The notes beneath the pieces were generated by a model that did not search any database, was not told where the DNA came from, and saw only the letters and a list, made by a program, of their open reading frames with translations. Below, piece by piece: positions 24,801 through 33,206 of a DNA stretch of 64,000 nucleotides; within the stretch, counting starts at the first letter, position 1, and the number at the start of each line of letters is the position of its first letter. Location of the stretch: assembly GCF_001542625.1 (NCBI RefSeq), contig NZ_CP016279.1, positions 1,488,001-1,552,000 on the forward strand. Reading direction: 5' to 3'. Position numbers and translations under genes: made by a program. The DNA comes from Streptomyces griseochromogenes (GTDB taxonomy: Bacteria > Actinomycetota > Actinomycetes > Streptomycetales > Streptomycetaceae).

Positions 24801-25658
24801 GGCGCGGCGGACGATGTCCTCGTAGGCCTGCCAGAACTCGAAGAAGTTCAGCGTCTCGGCCTTCTTGATGGCGGCCACGACGAGCTGGCGGTCACCGTTC
24901 GGCTTGACCAGGTCGATGGCCAGGCCGAGGTTGACGTGCGCCGGCTTGACGAGGGTCGGCTTGCCGTCCTTCTCGCCGAACGACCAGTTCATCGACGGCA
25001 TGGCCTTGATGGCCTGCACCATCGCGAAGCCGATCAGGTGCGTGAAGGAGATCTTCCCGCCCCGGGCGCGCTTCAGGTGGTTGTTGATGACGATCCGGTT
25101 GTCGAACAGCAGCTTCACCGGGACCGCGCGGACCGAGGTGGCCGTCGGCAGCTCCAGGGAGGCGTTCATGTTCTTCGCGACCGCGGCGGCCGGGCCGCGC
25201 AGCGTGATCAGCTCGGGGCCCTCCGGGGCCGCCGCGGCGGCGGGTGCGGCGGGCGCGGCCTTCGCCTTCGGCTGAGCGGGCGCCTGTGCGGGCGTCGCCG
25301 GCTTGGCCGGGGCGGGAGCGGGAGCCTTCGCGGGCGCCGGGGCCGGAGCGGCCGCCGCGGGCTTCGGAGCCGCGGGAGCCGGTGCCGGGGCCGCCGGTGC
25401 CGGGGCCGCCGGAGCCGCGGGCTGGGCCTGCGGAGCCGTGGTGGCGGTCTCTGCGGCCCCCGCGGCCGCAGCCGGCGCACCCGGCTTGTAATCGGCGAAG
25501 AAGTCCCACCAGGCACGGTCTACCGAATTCGGGTCCTGGAGGTACTGCTGATAGATCTCGTCGACGAGCCACTCGTTGGGACCGAACGCAGCAGCGGGGT
25601 TCTTCCCGGCTTGGTCATCGGTCGAGATGCTCGAGTTACTGGGGGACTGTGGCGACAC
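21852..25658 (-). CDS. kgd: Multifunctional 2-oxoglutarate dehydrogenase / decarboxylase (E2-E1 fusion)
   Basis: The 1268-residue actinobacterial enzyme combines an E2-type succinyltransferase domain and a thiamine-diphosphate E1 domain in one chain. After an N-terminal segment ([17 protein letters not shown]) comes an Ala/Pro-rich linker (about residues 55-150), the acyltransferase with the catalytic HRVIQGA motif (near 370), then E1 with [20 protein letters not shown] near 690 and [16 protein letters not shown] near 790. It runs the oxoglutarate step of the TCA cycle with lipoyl E2/E3 supplied elsewhere; GarA-type FHA control is known for the family. I chose GTG 25658 (SPQSPSNSS) over the GTG at 25685 from the usual N-terminus and an AAGAGG upstream. 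Confidence 0.95.
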   Translation of the reverse strand: MSPQSPSNSSISTDDQAGKNPAAAFGPNEWLVDEIYQQYLQDPNSVDRAWWDFFADYKPGAPAAAAGAAETATTAPQAQPAAPAAPAPAAPAPAPAAPKPAAAAPAPAPAKAPAPAPAKPATPAQAPAQPKAKAAPAAPAAAAAPEGPELITLRGPAAAVAKNMNASLELPTATSVRAVPVKLLFDNRIVINNHLKRARGGKISFTHLIGFAMVQAIKAMPSMNWSFGEKDGKPTLVKPAHVNLGLAIDLVKPNGDRQLVVAAIKKAETLNFFEFWQAYEDIVRRARDGKLTMDDFTGVTVSLTNPGGLGTVHSVPRLMPGQSVIMGVGSMDYPAEFQGTSQDTLNKLGISKVMTLTSTYDHRVIQGAASGEFLRQVSNLLLGENGFYDDIFKALRIPYEPVRWLKDIDASHDDDVTKAARVFELIHSYRVRGHVMADTDPLEYRQRKHPDLDITEHGLTLWDLEREFAVGGFSGKSLMKLRDILGVLRDSYCRTIGIEFMHIQDPKQRKWIQDRVERPHTKPEREEQLRILRRLNAAEAFETFLQTKYVGQKRFSLEGGESVIPLLDAVIDSAAESRLDEVVIGMAHRGRLNVLANIVGKSYAQIFREFEGNLDPKSMHGSGDVKYHLGAQGTFTGLDGEQITVSLAANPSHLETVDPVIEGIARAKQDIINKGGTDFTVLPVALHGDAAFAGQGVVAETLNMSQLRGYRTGGTVHIVINNQVGFTAAPESSRSSMYATDVARMIEAPIFHVNGDDPEAVVRVARLAFEFRQAFNKDVVIDLICYRRRGHNESDNPAFTQPLMYDLIDKKRSVRKLYTESLIGRGDITLEEAEQALQDYQGQLEKVFTEVREATSQPTAADVQAPQDGFPVAVPTAISSEVVKRIAESQVNIPDQFTVHPRLLPQLQRRTTMVEDGTIDWGMGETLAVGSLLLEGTPVRLSGQDSQRGTFGQRHAVLIDRETGEEFTPLMYLAEEQARYNVYNSLLSEYAVMGFEYGYSLARPDALVMWEAQFGDFVNGAQTVVDEYISAAEQKWGQTSGVTLLLPHGYEGQGPDHSSARVERFLQLCAQNNMTVAMPTLPSNYFHLLRWQVHNPHHKPLIVFTPKSMLRLKAAASKAEEFTSGEFRPVIGDASITDAAAVKKVVFCAGKVYYDLEAERQKRGATDTAIIRLERLYPLPGAEIQAEVNKYPNAEKYLWVQEEPANQGAWPFIALNLIDHLDLAVGPDVPHGERLRRISRPHGSSPAVGSAKRHQAEQEQLVREVFEA

Positions 25659-25949
25659 GGCGGCAACCGCCCTCTTCCGCTTCACAAGGTGATGGACAGC
25701 GGAAATAAAGGCTACGCCCCCAAGAGCGTGAAGGTCAGGTCAGGCCGGTTCATCGTCGCGTAAGTCACATCAGAAATCTTGTTTCAGGGCTTGATATGGC
25801 GGGAAACAAGCGTGGTTCCGCATGTGTGCCGAGGTGTGTGGGATCGCCGAGCGGGGCCCGGCGCGACGGCGACCCGGGCCTGTCCCTGATCACACGTGTC
25901 CGACTGCGCGGACGTCTGTGGATCTTGTGGCTCCGGTTCGGACTTTACG

Positions 25950-27071
25950 TCAACCTGGGACGGAAGTCAGTCCCGGGAGAGTGACGATGATCCGGCAGCC
26001 CCGGTCGGATTCGGCCACGCCGATCCGGCCGCCGTGCAGATCCACCGCCCAGCGGGCGATCGCCAGGCCGAGCCCCGTACCGCCGTCGCTGCCCGGCCCG
26101 TGCGGCCGGGTCACCGCGCCGCGGTTGAACCGCTCGAACACCCGGTGCCAGTCGGACCGGGGGATTCCGGGGCCCTCGTCCAGGACCTCCAGCACCAGGG
26201 ACTCCGGCTGCGGCCCGCGCCGCGCCTTCACGGTCACGCGCCCGTGCGGCGGGCTGTGCTTGACGGCGTTGTCGATCAGGTTGGCGACGACCTGGTGGAT
26301 GCGCTCCGGGTCCGCGTGCGCGGTGAGCTCCGGCGGGGACACGTCGAGGTGCAGATGGACGTCCGTACGCGTGTGGCTGCCGGATCCGGACGCTATGCCC
26401 GCGCGCGCGGAGGCGACCATGTTGGCCTCCTTCAGCACGCCCGAGAGGTACGGCCACACCTCGAAGCGGCGCATCTTCAGCGGTACGACGCCGTTGTCGA
26501 GCCGGGAAAGGTCCAGCAGGGTCTCCACCAGGCGGCCGAGCCGCTCGGTCTGCTTGAGGGCCGTCCGCATGGTCTCCGGGTCGGCCTCGGTGACCCCGTC
26601 GACGATGTTCTCCAGCACCGCGCGCAGCCCCGCGATCGGAGTGCGCAGCTCGTGCGAGACGTTCGCCACCAGCTCTTTTCGCTGCTGGTCCTGTGCTTCC
26701 AGCTCGTCGGCCATGACGTTGATCGTCTGGGCCAGGTCGCCCAGCTCGTCGCGGCGGTTCTCGCGTACGCGGCGTGTGTAGTCGCCCTGCGCGATCGAGC
26801 GGGCCACCGCGTTCATCTCGTCCAGCGGCGAGGTGAGTGAATGCGCCACGAACTGCGTAATCAGGAGTGTGGCGATCATCGAGAAGACCGTGATGAAGCG
26901 GAGCTCCGTCTTGGTGTGCACCGCGATCATCGACAGACCGGTGGTGATCAGCACCGAGATGACGACCAGCGTGCCCAGCTTGGTCTTGATCGAGAACGGC
27001 CGTACGCCGCCCCAGGGGTCCTCTCCGAGGGTCCCGGGGCTCCTCCGTGCGGCCTCCCGCCCCTCGATCAT
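25950..27071 (-). CDS. Sensor histidine kinase (HAMP, HisKA, HATPase)
   Basis: A 373-residue membrane sensor kinase. Two helices (about residues 25-65, with a very short external loop) precede HAMP (about 65-115), the HisKA box ANVSHELRTPIAG (His about 139), N box VVANLIDNAVKHSPP, and G boxes LDEGPGIP and GGTGLGLAIARW. The extracellular loop is too short for ligand binding, so it likely senses the membrane or a partner. The start overlaps the response-regulator stop by four bases. I used the ATG giving MIEGREAA; longer frames cover the regulator gene. Confidence 0.93.
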   Translation of the reverse strand: MIEGREAARRSPGTLGEDPWGGVRPFSIKTKLGTLVVISVLITTGLSMIAVHTKTELRFITVFSMIATLLITQFVAHSLTSPLDEMNAVARSIAQGDYTRRVRENRRDELGDLAQTINVMADELEAQDQQRKELVANVSHELRTPIAGLRAVLENIVDGVTEADPETMRTALKQTERLGRLVETLLDLSRLDNGVVPLKMRRFEVWPYLSGVLKEANMVASARAGIASGSGSHTRTDVHLHLDVSPPELTAHADPERIHQVVANLIDNAVKHSPPHGRVTVKARRGPQPESLVLEVLDEGPGIPRSDWHRVFERFNRGAVTRPHGPGSDGGTGLGLAIARWAVDLHGGRIGVAESDRGCRIIVTLPGLTSVPG

Positions 27072-27808
27072 GGCGTCGGTGTCTCCAGCGCGTAGCCCAC
27101 ACCGTGCACGGTGCGGATCCGCTCGGCGCCGATCTTCCGGCGCAGCGCCTTGATGTGGCTGTCGACGGTCCGGGTGCCGGAGGCGTCCGCCCAGTCCCAC
27201 ACCTCGGCCAGCAGCTGCTCACGGGAGAGCACCGCGCGCGGGGTGTTCGCCAGGCACACCAGCAGGTCGAACTCGGTCGGCGTCAGGTGGACGTCCTCGG
27301 ACTTCACCCGGACCCGGCGCTGTGCGTGGTCGATCTCCAGCTCGCCGAGCCGCAGGATGCCGGAGCGGGGCGTGGACGCGGCGACGACCGCGCGCTCCAC
27401 GCGCCGCAGCAGGACGTGCACCCGCGCGGCCAGCTCGCGCATCGAGAACGGCTTGGTCATGTAGTCGTCGGCGCCGACGCCGAGCCCGACCAGCATGTCG
27501 GTCTCGTCGTCCCGGGCGGTGAGCATCAGCACCGGCACCGGCCGCTGCGCCTGCACCCGTCGGCACACTTCGAGTCCGTCGAAGCCCGGCAGCATGATGT
27601 CGAGGATGAGCAGGTCGGGCTGCCAGGCCTCGGCCGTGTCGACCGCGGCCGGACCGTCGGACGCGGTCTGCACGAGGAAACCCTCGGCGCGCAGCCGGGC
27701 CGCGATGGCATCGACGATCGTGGGGTCGTCCTCGACGACCAGCACCCGGCGCTGTGCGCCCTGGGTGTTCGTGGCCGCGCCGCTCTGGGAGGTGTGTGTC
27801 TGCTCCAT
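27068..27808 (-). CDS. Response regulator, OmpR/PhoB type
   Basis: A 246-residue regulator with a receiver domain (about residues 20-135: acidic pair EDD at 26-28, phosphoacceptor D70 in LLILDIMLPG, Lys in MTKPF) and a winged-helix DNA-binding domain (about 150-243: LTPTEFDLLVCLANTPRAVL and RTVDSHIKALRRKIG). First gene of the pair with the sensor kinase. An N-terminal extension of 20 residues is low complexity. Target genes are not evident from this window. Confidence 0.94.
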   Translation of the reverse strand: MEQTHTSQSGAATNTQGAQRRVLVVEDDPTIVDAIAARLRAEGFLVQTASDGPAAVDTAEAWQPDLLILDIMLPGFDGLEVCRRVQAQRPVPVLMLTARDDETDMLVGLGVGADDYMTKPFSMRELAARVHVLLRRVERAVVAASTPRSGILRLGELEIDHAQRRVRVKSEDVHLTPTEFDLLVCLANTPRAVLSREQLLAEVWDWADASGTRTVDSHIKALRRKIGAERIRTVHGVGYALETPTP

Positions 27809-27917
27809 CGCCCGCCCCTGTTGCTTTCCGGAACCAGTGGGGTGATCCCATGACTGCGATTGACGCTTGAATGATCCGCGTCAGGGCAGCACATTACGGG
27901 GACTCACCGTGCCGTCG

Positions 27918-28595
27918 CTATCCAGGGCGGACGGCGAGGTGCACGGCGTCCGGAACGCCCCGGGCAACGGCCACCTCTTCGGTACGCACCTGCCGGAACC
28001 CGGCATTCCGCAAGGATCCTTCAAATTCCGGAGAGGGCTCGGCCGACCATACCGCCAATACCCCGCCGGGTCTCAACACCCTTGCGCAGGAGGCGAGTCC
28101 GCCCGGCGCGTAGAGGCCGTCGTTGCCCTCGGTGACGGTCCAGGCGGGCCCGTTGTCGATATCGAGACACAGGGCGTCGAACGTGTCAGATGTCTCATTG
28201 ACGTAGGTCACGAGATCCATTTCGACGATCTCGGTCCGCGGATCGGCGAACGCGCCGCGGGACAGCTCCGCCAGGGGGCCGGTCCGGTGCCAGTCGATGA
28301 CGGCGGGCTCGCGCTCGACGACCGTGATCCGCCCCCATCTGCGGTCCGCCGTCGCATGTGCAAGCGAGAATCCCACGCCCAGCCCTCCGATCAGCACATC
28401 CGGCGCCGGACGCCCGTCCAGTGCGTCGTGCGCGGCGTCGACCAGCAGCTGCTCCGAGCGTCCGTCGGACGTGTCCATCAGGAAGCAGCCGTTGGCGATG
28501 ATCTGCAACAGGGCACCGTGCCTGCGCAGCACCACCTCTCCGTACGGGCCTTCGCGACGGTCCAGGACCACGGGAGAGTCGTACGCGGCAGTCAT
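27918..28595 (-). CDS. Spermidine synthase-like methyltransferase-fold protein
   Basis: A 225-residue protein with a Rossmann-like fold of the spermidine synthase superfamily: GGLGVGFSLAHA (about residue 75), acidic loop VVEREPAVIDW, and LDIDNGPAW near 145. It lacks the tetramerisation domain of true spermidine synthases, and such short forms are usually annotated as spermine/spermidine synthase-like with unknown substrate. The ATG giving MTAAYDSPVVLD was chosen because the longer frame adds a non-conserved N-terminus. It lies 109 bases behind the response-regulator start on the same strand. Confidence 0.8.
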   Translation of the reverse strand: MTAAYDSPVVLDRREGPYGEVVLRRHGALLQIIANGCFLMDTSDGRSEQLLVDAAHDALDGRPAPDVLIGGLGVGFSLAHATADRRWGRITVVEREPAVIDWHRTGPLAELSRGAFADPRTEIVEMDLVTYVNETSDTFDALCLDIDNGPAWTVTEGNDGLYAPGGLASCARVLRPGGVLAVWSAEPSPEFEGSLRNAGFRQVRTEEVAVARGVPDAVHLAVRPG

Positions 28596-28971
28596 GCACC
28601 CATCTTGGTGGAACGGAGAGTGGGGTTCACGGGAATTCACGGAGAAGGAGAGGGGGACGGGGGGATCGTGAAGGACGGTCCGGTCGGTGCCGCGCGCCGG
28701 GGCCGCCGCGGCGCGCGCCGTCTCCGTGCGCCTCGCGCTCCGCGCCGGTGGGCCGAACGGCCGTGCGGCGGCGCGCGTCCCGTCGGCGGTCGGTCCCCGG
28801 ACAACAGGCCGCGCACGCCCGGGAGGTGGGCCCGCCGCGGTCGTGGACCGGGCCCGGCCGGACGCGTAAGGACGTTCTGAGGTTGCTATGAATCCGCTCT
28901 CGCGTGGCGTCGGTCATAGACAGCGGCCCCGGGAACACGAAGGGTGGGGCGCAACGGAAGGAGCGCCTCAC
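28596..28971. promoter_or_regulatory. Divergent intergenic region
   Basis: About 375 bases between the spermidine-synthase-like gene (minus) and the rhomboid-like gene (plus). The sequence is Arg-codon-rich in every frame and no frame looks coding. It should hold both promoters; no convincing -35/-10 pair or palindrome was found. An ATG at 28888 is in frame with the rhomboid-like gene, but the GTG at 28972 with AAGGAG is preferred. Confidence 0.4.
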
Positions 28972-29793
28972 GTGGAACGGATCGTGACCGGCCCTGCGAC
29001 GGCCGCGTCCCCGCCCCTGGGCACGCCTTTTCCCACCGGTTCCCTGCCGGACGTCGCCGGACTGCTCGACGGTGTCCCACGCCAACGCGAGCTGCCCGCC
29101 CCGGCCGTTCCGGCCCCGGCCCCGGCCGCCGCCGCGCCGGCCCCGGCCAGGACCCGCTTCTCCTTCCGGCCCTGGCACCTGCTGCCCGGCCCCGTCCGCA
29201 CGCCGTTCACGTTCGCCTACACGGCCGTCCTCGCCGTCACCTCCCTGATCGCCGCCTACGCCGCACCCGGCCTCATGTACGCGCTGTACCAGGACTCCAG
29301 CACCGACGTCGCCCACCTGGTGCGCACGCCCGTGCTGGTGCTGCTGGCGAGCGCGCTGTGGATCGCGGGCGGGGTCCTCTCGCCGTACGCGGTCGCCTTC
29401 GTGCTGGTGCTGACCGCGCTGGAGCGGCGGATAGGCGGGGCACGGGCGGCCTGTGTCTTTCTGACCGGGCATGTTCTGGCCACCCTCGCGACCGAGGTGC
29501 CGGTGGGCCTCGCGGTCCTGTTCGGCCATCTGCCCACCACCTCGCTGCACCGCCTGGACTACGGCATCAGCTTCGGCGTCGCCGCCAGCGTCGGCGCCCT
29601 GGCCGGCCTGCTCACCCCCTGGGTCCGCTGGCCCGTGCTCGCCCTGGCCGCGGGCATGCTCGTGAACGACCTGATCGCCTTCCAGGACCCGATGACCAAC
29701 TGGGGTCATCTGATCGCCCTCGGCCTCGGCGTCGCCGGCTGGCCGCTGGTACGGAGCTGGCGGCTTCCGGCGCTTTCCCCTGTTTCCGTGTGA
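28972..29793 (+). CDS. Rhomboid-like membrane protein
   Basis: The 273-residue protein has a Pro/Ala-rich N-terminal segment (about residues 1-65) followed by six hydrophobic helices. The rhomboid core is recognisable: a Ser-containing helix (FGVAASVGALAGLL, near residue 205) and a later His in NWGHLIALGLGV (near 248). The canonical GxSG is not exact here, so it may be an inactive rhomboid-like protein. The GTG start has AAGGAG nine bases upstream. Next to a TIGR03086 protein; no operon evidence. Confidence 0.75.
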   Translation: MERIVTGPATAASPPLGTPFPTGSLPDVAGLLDGVPRQRELPAPAVPAPAPAAAAPAPARTRFSFRPWHLLPGPVRTPFTFAYTAVLAVTSLIAAYAAPGLMYALYQDSSTDVAHLVRTPVLVLLASALWIAGGVLSPYAVAFVLVLTALERRIGGARAACVFLTGHVLATLATEVPVGLAVLFGHLPTTSLHRLDYGISFGVAASVGALAGLLTPWVRWPVLALAAGMLVNDLIAFQDPMTNWGHLIALGLGVAGWPLVRSWRLPALSPVSV

Positions 29794-29865
29794 ACGCCCC
29801 GCCGATGGTGTAGCGATGAACCCGGCCGCGGCACGGGGTCACGGCCGGGGAACGGGGAGGTCGTC

Positions 29866-30438
29866 ATGACCGGTGTGGTGGCACGGATCGAACGGGCGGT
29901 GGAGGTCACCGGCCGCGTCGTGAACGGCGTGAGCGACACCGGGTGGAGGACCGCGACGCCCTGTGCGCCGTGGGATGTCCACACCGTCCTCAACCACGTG
30001 GTGGGCGGCATGCACATCGTCGCGGCTCTGCTGAACGGTGCCGATCCGGGCCGCGCGCACGAGGACGACTGGCTGGGCGAGGACCCCGAGGCGGCCTACG
30101 CGGCGGCGGCCGAGGCCGACCTCGCGGCCTGGACCCGGCCCGGCGCCCTGGACGCCACCGTCCGCCTCTCGTTCGGCGCGCTGCCGGGCCCCTTCGCGGC
30201 GCTGGTCCACCTCACCGAGGTCTGTGTCCACGGAGCCGACATCGCGGTCGCCACCGGCGCCCAGTCCCTCCTGGACGAGGACCTGTGCGACCACCTCCTG
30301 ACGGCGATGCGCAACACGCCCGGGTTCGATTCCTTCCGGGCGCCGGGATTCTTCGGCCCGGAGACTCCCGCACCGGCGGACGCCCCACCGCACACCCGCC
30401 TGCTGGCCTTCCTCGGCCGCCCGGCCGGCGCCGGCTGA
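29866..30438 (+). CDS. TIGR03086 family metal-binding protein (DinB/MDMPI-like)
   Basis: The 190-residue protein belongs to the mycothiol-dependent maleylpyruvate isomerase-like/DinB superfamily, TIGR03086. The N-terminal bundle has TPCAPWDVHTVLNHVVGGMH (near residue 31) with the metal-ligand His, and LVHLTEVCVHGADIAVA near 110 carries further His ligands. These enzymes are thought to use mycothiol or to be thiol-dependent transferases; the substrate is unknown. A good GGGGAGG precedes the ATG. Confidence 0.85.
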   Translation: MTGVVARIERAVEVTGRVVNGVSDTGWRTATPCAPWDVHTVLNHVVGGMHIVAALLNGADPGRAHEDDWLGEDPEAAYAAAAEADLAAWTRPGALDATVRLSFGALPGPFAALVHLTEVCVHGADIAVATGAQSLLDEDLCDHLLTAMRNTPGFDSFRAPGFFGPETPAPADAPPHTRLLAFLGRPAGAG

Positions 30439-30448
30439 GCCGACCCGA

Positions 30449-30553
30449 GGCGCGGGGCCGTATCGAGATGCGGCTCCGCCGCGCGGGCGCGACCGGCCAC
30501 GCGAGACCCGCACCCGCGCACGATCCGCGCCCCATCCCCCTCAGGCGCCCCTG
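30449..30553. repeat. Interspersed intergenic repeat, copy A
   Basis: This element shares the core GGCGCGGGGCCGTATCGA and a following TGCGGCTCCGCCG with a second copy at 53791-53882. It sits in the gap between the TIGR03086 gene and lon. Related elements are scattered in intergenic DNA of many Streptomyces genomes (recalled, not checked). Its ends (GAGGCGC... and ...AGGCGCCCC) suggest a degenerate inverted repeat. Confidence 0.7.
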
Positions 30554-30583
30554 CCTGCGCAAACACACCGGTCACCACCTGAT

Positions 30584-30597
30584 CGCTCACAGCGAAC
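30584..30597 (-). promoter_or_regulatory. ClgR-type operator upstream of lon
   Basis: Read on the minus strand the site is GTTCGC-N5-GCG, exactly the motif reported for the ClgR activator of clp and lon genes. It is 75-88 bases before the lon start. The motif match is seen; binding is inferred from the family. Confidence 0.65.
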
Positions 30598-30629
30598 GAA
30601 GACCTGGGAACAACAGCGGAGCGCCGTGC

Positions 30630-30650
30630 ATTGAGTCGGCATAGCTCAAG
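30630..30650 (+). promoter_or_regulatory. HAIR-like HspR operator upstream of lon
   Basis: ATTGAGT-N7-GCTCAAG differs from the HAIR element (CTTGAGT-N7-ACTCAAG) by one base in each arm. It lies 22-42 bases before the lon start, overlapping the presumed promoter, as expected for HspR repression. Confidence 0.75.
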
Positions 30651-30671
30651 TTGACTGCCTAAGGGGAGATC

Positions 30672-33101
30672 ATGGCTGCTGAGTCCACGGCGTTCACGCT
30701 CGTGCTGCCCGTGCTGCCGCTCGACGACGAGGTCGTGCTGCCCGGGATGGTGGTTCCGCTGGATCTGAGCGACGCCGAGGTGCGCGCCGCGGTGGAGGCC
30801 GCACAGGCCGCCGCCCGGTCCGAGCCGGGCAAGCCCAGGGTCCTGCTGGTGCCGCGCATCGACGGCACCTACGCCAAGACCGGTGTGCTCGGTACGGTCG
30901 AGCAGGTCGGCCGGCTGGCCGACGGTGACCCGGGGGCCCTGATCCGCGGCCGCGGCCGGGTGCGGATCGGTGCCGGTACGACGGGTCCGGGCGCGGCGCT
31001 GTGGGTCGAGGGCGCGCGGGTCGAGGAGACCGTGCCGGAACCACTGCCCGGCCAGGTCGCCGAGCTCGTCAAGGAGTACAAGGCCCTCGCCACCAACTGG
31101 CTGAAGAAGCGCGGCGCCTGGCAGGTCGTCGACCGTGTCCAGGCCATCGACGGCGTCTCCGCGCTCGCCGACAACTCCGGCTACTCGCCCTTCCTCACCA
31201 TCGAGCAGAAGGTCGAACTGCTGGAGACCGCCGACCCGGTGGACCGCCTCAAGCTCGCCGCGCAGCAGCTGCGTGACCATCTCGCCGAGCAGGACGTGGC
31301 CGAGACCATCGCCAAGGACGTCCAGGAGGGCGTCGACAAGCAGCAGCGCGAGTTCCTGCTGCGCCGCCAGCTGGAGGCCGTGCGCAAGGAGCTGCGCGAG
31401 CTGAACGGCGAGCAGGAGGGCGAGGAGTCCGACGACTACCGGGCCCGGGTCGAGGCCGCCGACCTGCCGGAGAAGGTGCGCGAGGCCGCCCTGAAGGAGG
31501 TCGACAAGCTGGAGCGCGCCTCCGACCAGTCGCCCGAGGGCTCCTGGATCAGGACCTGGCTGGACACGGTCCTGGAGATGCCGTGGAACGAGCGGACCGA
31601 TGACAGCGCCTCCGCCTACGACATCCAGGGCGCCAAGGCGATCCTGGACGCCGAGCACGCGGGCCTTGAGGACGTCAAGGAACGCATCACCGAGTACCTG
31701 GCCGTGCGCAAGCGGCGCGGCGACCGGGGGCTGGGCGTCATCGGCGGACGGCGCGGCGGTGCCGTGCTGGCCCTGGTCGGGCCGCCCGGCGTCGGAAAGA
31801 CCAGCCTGGGGGAGAGCGTCGCGCACGCCATGGGGCGCAAGTTCGTCCGGGTCGCGCTCGGCGGCGTCCGGGACGAGGCGGAGATCCGCGGCCACCGGCG
31901 TACCTACGTCGGCGCGCTGCCCGGCCGTGTCGTGCGTGCCATCAAGGAGGCGGGGTCGATGAACCCCGTGGTCCTGCTGGACGAGATCGACAAGGTGGGC
32001 TCCGACTTCCGCGGCGACCCGTCCGCGGCCCTGCTGGAGGTGCTGGACCCCGCGCAGAACCACACCTTCCGGGACCACTACCTGGAGGTGGAGCTGGACC
32101 TGTCCGACGTGGTCTTCCTCGCCACCGCCAATGTCCTGGAGGCCATCCCGGAGGCGCTGGCCGACCGCATGGAGATCGTCCGCCTGGACGGCTACACCGA
32201 GGACGAGAAGATCGTCATCGCCCGGGACCACCTGCTGCCGCGCCAGCTGGAGCGGGCCGGCCTGGCCGAGGACGAGCTCACGATCGACGAGGGCGCGCTG
32301 CGCAAGCTCGCCGGCGAGTACACCCGCGAGGCGGGCGTGCGCACCCTGGAGCGGTCCATCGCACGGCTGCTGCGCAAGGTCGCGGCCCAGCACGAACTCG
32401 GCGAGCGGGAGTTGCCGTTCACCGTCCGTGACGAGGACCTGCGCGCGCTGATCGGGCGCCCGCACCACGTGCCCGAGTCCGCCCAGGACCCGGCCGAGCG
32501 CCGTACGTCCGTCCCGGGCGTGGCGACCGGCCTCGCGGTCACCGGAGCCGGCGGCGACGTGCTCTTCGTCGAGGCGTCCCTCGCGGACCCCGAGACGGGC
32601 GGGGCCGGCCTGACCCTGACCGGTCAGCTGGGCGATGTGATGAAGGAGTCCGCGCGGATCGCGCTGAGCTTCCTGCGCAGCCACGGTGCCGAACTGGAGC
32701 TGCCGGTGGCCGATCTGAAGGACCGGGGCGTGCACATCCACTTCCCGGCGGGCGCGGTCCCCAAGGACGGCCCGAGCGCGGGCGTCACGATGACCACGGC
32801 CCTCGCCTCCCTGCTCTCCGGGCGGCTGGTGCGCACGGACGTGGCGATGACCGGCGAGGTCTCGCTGACCGGCCGCGTCCTGCCCATCGGCGGCGTGAAG
32901 CAGAAGCTGCTCGCCGCCCAGCGTGCCGGGGTGACCACCGTGATCATCCCCAAGCGCAACGAACCCGACCTGGACGACGTCCCGGCCGAGGTGCTGGACA
33001 AGCTCGACGTCCACACCGTGACCGACGTCCGCCAGGTCCTGGAGCTGGCGCTCGCGCCCGCCGTCAACGGCGCGGCGCCGGAGGTTCCGGTGGCGGCGTG
33101 A
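30672..33101 (+). CDS. lon: ATP-dependent protease Lon
   Basis: The 809-residue protein is a LonA protease. It has an N-terminal substrate-binding domain (about 1-210), the AAA module with Walker A GPPGVGKTS (about residue 374) and Walker B VVLLDEIDKVG, then the proteolytic domain with catalytic Ser in PKDGPSAGVTM (near 701) and Lys in GGVKQKLLAAQRAG (near 743). It degrades unfolded and regulatory proteins. Start ATG has AAGGGGAG. HspR- and ClgR-type sites in the 90 bases upstream suggest heat-shock repression and ClgR activation, as described in Streptomyces. A terminator follows. Confidence 0.97.
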   Translation: MAAESTAFTLVLPVLPLDDEVVLPGMVVPLDLSDAEVRAAVEAAQAAARSEPGKPRVLLVPRIDGTYAKTGVLGTVEQVGRLADGDPGALIRGRGRVRIGAGTTGPGAALWVEGARVEETVPEPLPGQVAELVKEYKALATNWLKKRGAWQVVDRVQAIDGVSALADNSGYSPFLTIEQKVELLETADPVDRLKLAAQQLRDHLAEQDVAETIAKDVQEGVDKQQREFLLRRQLEAVRKELRELNGEQEGEESDDYRARVEAADLPEKVREAALKEVDKLERASDQSPEGSWIRTWLDTVLEMPWNERTDDSASAYDIQGAKAILDAEHAGLEDVKERITEYLAVRKRRGDRGLGVIGGRRGGAVLALVGPPGVGKTSLGESVAHAMGRKFVRVALGGVRDEAEIRGHRRTYVGALPGRVVRAIKEAGSMNPVVLLDEIDKVGSDFRGDPSAALLEVLDPAQNHTFRDHYLEVELDLSDVVFLATANVLEAIPEALADRMEIVRLDGYTEDEKIVIARDHLLPRQLERAGLAEDELTIDEGALRKLAGEYTREAGVRTLERSIARLLRKVAAQHELGERELPFTVRDEDLRALIGRPHHVPESAQDPAERRTSVPGVATGLAVTGAGGDVLFVEASLADPETGGAGLTLTGQLGDVMKESARIALSFLRSHGAELELPVADLKDRGVHIHFPAGAVPKDGPSAGVTMTTALASLLSGRLVRTDVAMTGEVSLTGRVLPIGGVKQKLLAAQRAGVTTVIIPKRNEPDLDDVPAEVLDKLDVHTVTDVRQVLELALAPAVNGAAPEVPVAA

Positions 33102-33121
33102 CGGACGCCGCCGGATGAGGC

Positions 33122-33155
33122 AAGGCCCGGGCCCCGTGAGGGAGACCCGGGCCTT
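33122..33155 (+). terminator. Terminator after lon
   Basis: AAGGCCCGGG (33122-33131) pairs with CCCGGGCCTT (33146-33155) around a 14-base loop, 20 bases after the lon stop. Confidence 0.85.
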
Positions 33156-33194
33156 CGCCATGCGGTGCGCGGGTGCGCGGATGGATCAACTGGA

Positions 33195-33206
33195 TAGAAT
33201 TCGGGC
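33195..33206 (+). promoter_or_regulatory. Leaderless promoter element of the Ser/Thr kinase gene
   Basis: A near-consensus -10 TAGAAT (33195-33200) ends 6 bases before the GTG at 33207, and no Shine-Dalgarno sequence exists. The transcript probably begins at the start codon. No clear -35 is visible. Confidence 0.55.

Noticed and set aside
21561-25763. A 1400-codon plus-strand open frame opposite kgd
   Set aside because: It is the antisense shadow of kgd: high-GC third positions keep the opposite frame open. Its product is Arg/Leu/Asp/Val-rich with no domain.
30096-33161. A 1021-codon minus-strand open frame
   Set aside because: Antisense of lon and the TIGR03086 gene; composition and lack of domains mark it as a shadow.
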